From positions 186,001-250,000 of the forward strand of contig NZ_FQZO01000004.1 in the NCBI RefSeq assembly GCF_900142075.1: a DNA stretch of 64,000 nt, given 5' to 3'. This stretch comes from Clostridium amylolyticum. GTDB lineage: Bacteria; Bacillota; Clostridia; Clostridiales; Clostridiaceae. A program made the position numbers and the translations under genes. The first letter of the stretch is position 1, and every line of letters starts with the position of its first letter. The notes below the pieces were generated by a model. The model saw only the letters and a program-made list of their open reading frames with translations, was not told the DNA's origin and did not search any database. Below are positions 59,314-64,000 of this stretch, piece by piece.

Positions 59314-61089
59314 CTACTTCTTAGACGCATATTTATGATAAAGGTTTCCGTAAAAAACTTTTATTTCATCTTGTAGAGAATCTAAAAGTTCATAATTATT
59401 ATTTGGGACATTATATTTCATCTTATATAAGCCTTCAAAAATCTCTTTGTTAGTTATTTGAGATATAGGAACTCCCACTTTTACTGCCTTATAAGCATTT
59501 TCATAAAAAACTTCTATAGCTTTCAGCATTCTATACTGTTTTTCCAAAGGAACAAAGGTATCCTCTGCATGGTACGCATTCTGCTGCAAGAAAGATACTC
59601 TTATAATCTTTGCAGTTTCAAGGATTAATCTTTGATCGTCTGGTAATACATCTTCACCTACCAGCTTAACTATCTCTAATAGTTTACTTTCTTCATATAA
59701 AAGCTTTAGCATCTTTCCTCTTAAATCCCATATTTCAGGAGAAACATTTTCTTCATACCAGTCTTTTAATAGATTTATATACCCGCTATAACTAGACAAC
59801 CAGTTTATGGCTGGATAATGTCTAGAATATGCAAGTTTCTTATCAAGGCTTAAAAAAGCACTTACAAATCTTTTAGTATTTTGTGTTACAGGTTCAGAAA
59901 AATCTCCACCAGCAGGGGATACTGCTCCTATTACAGTAACAGACCCTTCAGTTCCATTTAAATTTTCTACATAACCAGCTCTTTCATAAAACTCTGCTAA
60001 TCTAGAAGGAAGATATGCAGGATATCCCTCTTCCGCAGGCATTTCTTCAAGTCTTCCTGATATTTCTCTTAAAGCCTCAGCCCAACGTGAGGTAGAGTCA
60101 GCCATGATAGCCACATGATACCCCATATCTCTAAAGTATTCTGCTAAAGTTATACCGGTATATATACTAGCTTCTCTAGCTGCAACTGGCATATTAGAAG
60201 TATTCGCTATAAGTATGGTTCTGTTCATAAGAGGCATATTGGTCTTAGGGTCAATAAGTTTTGGGAAATCTTCCAAAACTTCTGTCATCTCATTTCCTCT
60301 TTCACCACAACCTATATATACTATGATGTCTGCATCTGACCACTTTGCCAGCTGATGCTGAGTCATAGTTTTTCCTGTACCAAAACCTCCTGGTATGGCA
60401 ACAGTTCCACCTTTAGCTAAAGGAAAGAATATATCAATTACCCTTTGACCAGTGATAAGAGGTCTAAATATAGTTTTTCTCTTTTTAATAGGCCTTGGAT
60501 TTCTAACGGGCCAAACTTGATATAATTTAAGCTCTTCTATAGATTTTTCTGTCTTTAATTTAACTACTACAGTTTCAATATTATATTTTCCTGAAGGCAA
60601 TACCTCTACTACTTCACCTTCTAAATTGGGTGGTACCATAATTTTATGCCTAATTAAAGGAGTTTCCTGTACCTCTGCATATACATCCCCAGATATAAGT
60701 TTTTCTCCTAAATTAACGGTTATAGTTACATCCCAAAGTTTATCTTCATCTAAAGTGATAAGTCCTATGCCTTCTGGTATAAACCCTTTAGACATTTCAT
60801 TTATCCTAACCAAAGGTCTTTCTATACCATCAAATATATTACTTAGTATGCCTGGTCCCAGTTTTAAGCTTAATGGATTTCCGGTAGATTCTATAGGTTC
60901 ATTGATCTTAAGACCTCCGGTTTCTTCATAAACCTGAATGGTAGCATTATCTCCTTCAAGAATTATTATTTCACCAATGAGCCTTTTGTTTCCTACCATA
61001 ACCATTTCTCTCATTTTAAATCCGCTCATGCCACTAGCTTTTACTACGGGTCCATTAACTGCAATTATACTTCCAATTTTCTTTTCCAT
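59314..61089 (-). CDS. atpA: V-type ATPase subunit A (catalytic)
   Basis: 591 residues. P-loop GGFGTGKTMTQHQ, Walker B area IAIMADSTSRWAEALRE, and the nonhomologous insert (about 110-200) of V-type A. It hydrolyses or makes ATP coupled to ion transport. ATG 61089 is used because GAGGGGG precedes it; a longer frame from 61110 overlaps the subunit E stop. Thirteen bases separate it from E. Confidence 0.98.
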   Translation of the reverse strand: MEKKIGSIIAVNGPVVKASGMSGFKMREMVMVGNKRLIGEIIILEGDNATIQVYEETGGLKINEPIESTGNPLSLKLGPGILSNIFDGIERPLVRINEMSKGFIPEGIGLITLDEDKLWDVTITVNLGEKLISGDVYAEVQETPLIRHKIMVPPNLEGEVVEVLPSGKYNIETVVVKLKTEKSIEELKLYQVWPVRNPRPIKKRKTIFRPLITGQRVIDIFFPLAKGGTVAIPGGFGTGKTMTQHQLAKWSDADIIVYIGCGERGNEMTEVLEDFPKLIDPKTNMPLMNRTILIANTSNMPVAAREASIYTGITLAEYFRDMGYHVAIMADSTSRWAEALREISGRLEEMPAEEGYPAYLPSRLAEFYERAGYVENLNGTEGSVTVIGAVSPAGGDFSEPVTQNTKRFVSAFLSLDKKLAYSRHYPAINWLSSYSGYINLLKDWYEENVSPEIWDLRGKMLKLLYEESKLLEIVKLVGEDVLPDDQRLILETAKIIRVSFLQQNAYHAEDTFVPLEKQYRMLKAIEVFYENAYKAVKVGVPISQITNKEIFEGLYKMKYNVPNNNYELLDSLQDEIKVFYGNLYHKYASKK

Positions 61090-61102
61090 GTTATCCCCCT
61101 CT

Positions 61103-61717
61103 CTATGCAAGAGCTTCAGTTACCATTATGCCTATTTGTTCTTTACTATCTTTAAGTTTACTAATTAGTGTATTATCATACTTGAATTTCATACTGTAAT
61201 CCTCCAGCATAAAACCGCCAATAATATTCTCACTAGAAGCAGCTGTCTTTAACTCTAAATGACTATTAGCTGAATTCATTTCATTGATATATTCCTTGAA
61301 CTTTTTCAAGTCTCCTTCTTTGGCATAAAGGGTATAGCTTCCGGGTTTTAAATTATTTAAGGCATTAGTTAAGTTTTCTTTAAAATATTTAAGGTAATCC
61401 TCTGAATCCACAAAAGCTATAAGTTTTTCCTTTACAGCTTCACTGGTTTCTTGTATAAGTTCACTTTTTATCTTCAATACTTCATTATGCCTCTTTAATT
61501 CTTCTTTCGATATAATCTCATTAGCTTTTGCTTTTGCTTTTTTTACAGCATCTTTTTCATAAGTTTTTCTTACTCTATCTAGCTCTTCCATCTTTTCTTT
61601 TAGGATTACTTCTTTCTCTTGTTCAAACTTTTTCAAAGCTTCTTCTCTTTTTTCTTCTAACTTATCAAAAATAGCTTTATGAAAAAGTCTTAATTTATCA
61701 TCAATTGTAGTTGACAT
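61103..61717 (-). CDS. atpE: V-type ATPase subunit E (peripheral stalk)
   Basis: 204 residues. The N-terminal half is a highly charged helix (about 20-110, EKREEALKKFEQEKEVILKE), and the C-terminal domain holds the IIGGFMLEDYSMKFKYDNTL signature. It connects the stator to the A/B head. It precedes A and is separated from F by 24 bases. Confidence 0.93.
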   Translation of the reverse strand: MSTTIDDKLRLFHKAIFDKLEEKREEALKKFEQEKEVILKEKMEELDRVRKTYEKDAVKKAKAKANEIISKEELKRHNEVLKIKSELIQETSEAVKEKLIAFVDSEDYLKYFKENLTNALNNLKPGSYTLYAKEGDLKKFKEYINEMNSANSHLELKTAASSENIIGGFMLEDYSMKFKYDNTLISKLKDSKEQIGIMVTEALA

Positions 61718-61741
61718 ACCATCACCTATTTCTGTTATATA

Positions 61742-62050
61742 CTAGATTTTTAGGCCAATCGATTCTTTCATATATTTAGCTATATAATCATCTCCTCTTA
61801 TGCTTCCATGCCTATCTGGCATTTCTATTATAAGAGGTCCGCTTTTAGAAAGCTTCATTTGGTTTAATTCTTCAGGGATAAGGTTAGCTGCCTTTTCAGT
61901 AATTATTATAATGCCAACCTCTTCATTGTTTTTAATGTCTTCCAATGCCTTTATAACCTCATCCTTGGTGTGAGCCAATAACCCTTTAATACCTGCCATT
62001 TTCATTCCCAATAATGAGTCAGTATTATCACTTATTATAAATGCTTTCAT
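61742..62050 (-). CDS. atpF: V-type ATPase subunit F
   Basis: 102 residues of Rossmann-like fold: MKAFIISDNTDSLLGMKMAG, EEVGIIIITEKAANL and PLIIEMPDRHGS. It is the small rotor subunit that binds D. Here it precedes E, between K and E. Confidence 0.93.
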   Translation of the reverse strand: MKAFIISDNTDSLLGMKMAGIKGLLAHTKDEVIKALEDIKNNEEVGIIIITEKAANLIPEELNQMKLSKSGPLIIEMPDRHGSIRGDDYIAKYMKESIGLKI

Positions 62051-62065
62051 ATCATCATATCCTAA

Positions 62066-62494
62066 TTAAATTCTTGATAATATCATTATAGAAATAATAA
62101 GTCCATATATTGCAATACCTTCTGCTAGCCCAACATATATAAGGGTCTTACCTAATATGGAAGGATCCTCAGATACAGCTCCTAGGGCTGAAGAACCTAC
62201 CGCTCCAACTCCATAACCAGCTCCTACTGTGGCTAATCCTGTACTCAAAGCAGCAGCTAAATAGCCTAGTCCAGCTGCTGGATTTGCTGCTGTTTCAGAA
62301 GCCGCATGAGCCGCTGTAGGTATCATTAGCACTACAGCTCCCATCATAGCAGGTATAAAAACTCCTAAATTTATCTTTAAAGCCTTTCTAACTTTCTTTT
62401 TTCCTTCTATCTCATTTTTTGATTTTTGAATTAACCCATAAGTTACAGTACCTACAACTAAGGCAAATACTATTATTAAAAATAAATACATCAT
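62066..62494 (-). CDS. atpK: V-type ATPase subunit K (c-ring) with N-terminal extension
   Basis: 142 residues. The C-terminal 75 residues hold one helical hairpin with GLATVGAGYGVGAVG and the ion-carrying Glu in LAEGIAIYGLII. In front there is an extra hydrophobic helix (about 3-20), a basic loop (KNEIEGKKKVRKALK), another helix ending in AAHAAS, which looks like a cleavable signal. Many V-type K proteins have two fused hairpins; this one has a single hairpin. No Gln or Ser/Thr of the sodium motif is evident near the Glu, so ion choice is unclear. Confidence 0.92.
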   Translation of the reverse strand: MMYLFLIIVFALVVGTVTYGLIQKSKNEIEGKKKVRKALKINLGVFIPAMMGAVVLMIPTAAHAASETAANPAAGLGYLAAALSTGLATVGAGYGVGAVGSSALGAVSEDPSILGKTLIYVGLAEGIAIYGLIISIMILSRI

Positions 62495-62495
62495 A

Positions 62496-64000
62496 TTAAC
62501 ACTCCTCGCATATTAAATTAATATTTTCTTCTATATGGTTTTGATTAATATTCTTTTCTAAAGCTATGGGGTTAAAAGCCACCCCTGAACCTTGATAATA
62601 TTTACTAAACAGTTCATAGTACTCTAATCTAAGACCTTGAATAAATACTATTAATCCCTCTAAACCTATGATTATAATATTTCCTAAAACATACATAAAC
62701 ACGCTTCCTACTCCATTGTTCATCATATTAGCCATAGCAGCAAAAGCTACAAACAGTCCTACGTGGTTTAGAGCAAAAGCTCCCACTCTGATAAAGGACA
62801 AAGTATTAGAGAACATACTAAGCAAGGTCTCCAATATTTCAAATCCTGCTTCTACAAAGTATTCTCCAGGCTTAGTATTGAATAAAGGTCTTTTATGCAT
62901 AACTAAATTAGCTAAAGGTTGTTTCATCATTATTACTATAAGTAGAGTAATTAAAACTACTATTACTATTGGTGTAGGAACTATATTTACCTTTAACACT
63001 TTAGTCAATATAAAACCTAATACTATTAAGTAAAAAAGTAAACCTGCTACCCCCTCTTTGCCAAATAAACCGTGTTCTACATCTTTTTTTCTAAAGGCAT
63101 TAACTAAACCTAAAGCAAATCCAACTATTAATAGAATACATCCAAAGACTATTGCAGCTAGCAATATATCTTGAATATCTTCCATAGGCCTGATAAGCAG
63201 TGCAGGTATAGTTTCAAAACCAAAAATACTACCATAAAGGCTACCAAATACCATAGAGCTTATACCTAATCTTGAGAGAATTCCCCCTAGATTAACTCTT
63301 TTAAACTTATATTTCATAAGAATACCCGCAAGTGCAAGTATAAACCCTTGTCCTAAATCCCCAAACATTGCTCCAAACATAATCATATAGCTTATGCTTA
63401 AAAAAGTGGTGGGGTCTATTTCTCCATAGGCTGGGGTTCCATACATTTTCACCATAGATTCAAAAGGTTTAATAAATGAATTATTTTTAAGCTTGGTGGG
63501 TGTAGTTAAATGAGGATTTTCCAAGCTTTCTGGTTTCTTTTCAATTATTATTATCTTTTTATCTACCTTAGTAACTATTTTTTTAAATTCTTTCAAATAG
63601 CCCTGTGGAACCCATCCAGATAAATAGAAAAATTCATTGGTAGTGGCTGCTGTATTTTTTATATCATTAGCTCTAATATCTAATTCTAGACTTAAATCCA
63701 AGATTTCTATTTTAGAATTATTATCTTCAAAGAATTTTTTTAAATTCATCTCTAATTGTTCTATTACTTTTTCTATTTCTACTTTCTTTTCTCTCAAGGT
63801 TTCAGATGCTTCCTTTGGAGTCCCTGTAAATTCCTTTGCCATAGCTATAGGTTCACAGTTAGCTGACTGGAATACTTTTTGGGCTTCATTTAAAAGCATG
63901 TTTGGGGTAAATGTCATAATAATTTTGTAATCCTTAAATTTACAAAGGGTTACCACAGTTGAAGGTATATTTTCATAATTTCTTTTTAACTTTTCCCTAT
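62496..64000 (-). CDS. atpI: V-type ATPase subunit I, C-terminal part (5' end outside window)
   Basis: The frame is open to the window edge, giving about 501 residues; the usual length is about 640, so the N-terminal part is missing. After a cytoplasmic stalk domain there are seven or eight helices, with GTPAYGEIDPTTFLSISYMIMFGAMFGDLGQG and ETLLSMFSNTLSFIRVGAFALNH, which carries the essential Arg. It is the stator membrane subunit forming the ion path with K. K follows with no gap. No subunit C gene is seen between I and D. Confidence 0.95.
   Translation of the reverse strand, partial: REKLKRNYENIPSTVVTLCKFKDYKIIMTFTPNMLLNEAQKVFQSANCEPIAMAKEFTGTPKEASETLREKKVEIEKVIEQLEMNLKKFFEDNNSKIEILDLSLELDIRANDIKNTAATTNEFFYLSGWVPQGYLKEFKKIVTKVDKKIIIIEKKPESLENPHLTTPTKLKNNSFIKPFESMVKMYGTPAYGEIDPTTFLSISYMIMFGAMFGDLGQGFILALAGILMKYKFKRVNLGGILSRLGISSMVFGSLYGSIFGFETIPALLIRPMEDIQDILLAAIVFGCILLIVGFALGLVNAFRKKDVEHGLFGKEGVAGLLFYLIVLGFILTKVLKVNIVPTPIVIVVLITLLIVIMMKQPLANLVMHKRPLFNTKPGEYFVEAGFEILETLLSMFSNTLSFIRVGAFALNHVGLFVAFAAMANMMNNGVGSVFMYVLGNIIIIGLEGLIVFIQGLRLEYYELFSKYYQGSGVAFNPIALEKNINQNHIEENINLICEEC

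Overview
The window is AT-rich, gene-dense DNA that looks like a Clostridium (Clostridium sensu stricto) chromosome. The pointers are strong GGAGG-type ribosome sites, frequent TTG/GTG starts, V-type ATPase genes, a SufCBDSU cluster with SufU, rubredoxin, hybrid-cluster protein, NatAB, a sigma-54 PTS activator of the LevR type, and many U-tract terminators. No insertion sequence, prophage or CRISPR array was seen. The DNA does carry several families of short palindromic dispersed repeats. The species is not identified.

Layout. 1-7430: a truncated chemotaxis-type sensor, a large two-kinase membrane sensor, an aldehyde dehydrogenase with a tandem-repeat upstream region, a secreted DUF3298 protein, and a fusion of a SigI C-terminal domain to an RsgI-like anti-sigma protein. 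7461-11409: RluF, a deacetylase-fold protein lacking metal ligands, IspF, and a degenerate kinase/receiver pair. 11554-15836: a CapA lipoprotein, an NhaC-type transporter under a SAM-I riboswitch (MetT-like), and an iron alcohol dehydrogenase. 15955-23553: a complete yhfZ-Y-U-T-php-S-X-W operon, a conserved but functionally unassigned pathway, with its own regulator and a candidate operator. 23889-29912: a HAD hydrolase, NatBA, five tRNA genes, an HNH protein and a ZIP transporter. 30241-35357: sufCBDSU plus rubredoxin behind a good promoter and a Fur-box-like site. 36325-44927: a sigma-54-controlled PTS sugar operon (IIB, IIC, GH4 glycosidase, IIA, small membrane protein, LevR-like activator, MupG-like muramidase, MurK-like kinase). 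45264-57220: mixed housekeeping and stress genes (metallophosphoesterase, ferritin-like, MATE, acylphosphatase, purine permease, flavodoxin, MBL hydrolase, nitroreductase, Hcp). 57309-64000: V-ATPase genes D, B, A, E, F, K and partial I.

How it fits together. The physiology is anaerobic and fermentative (alcohol and aldehyde dehydrogenases, rubredoxin, Hcp), with an ion-translocating V-ATPase. The sugar operon is wired as one circuit: five GATACACT boxes and a textbook -24/-12 promoter precede IIB, and the likely activator is encoded in the same operon. The MupG and MurK homologues suggest the imported sugar may be a cell-wall-derived disaccharide rather than plain cellobiose.

The best candidates for undescribed biology are the yhf operon, the SigI-C/RsgI fusion, the muropeptide-like PTS operon, the sensor with pseudo-kinase and pseudo-receiver modules, and the structured repeats. 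All functional statements come from reading motifs and context; no database search was run.
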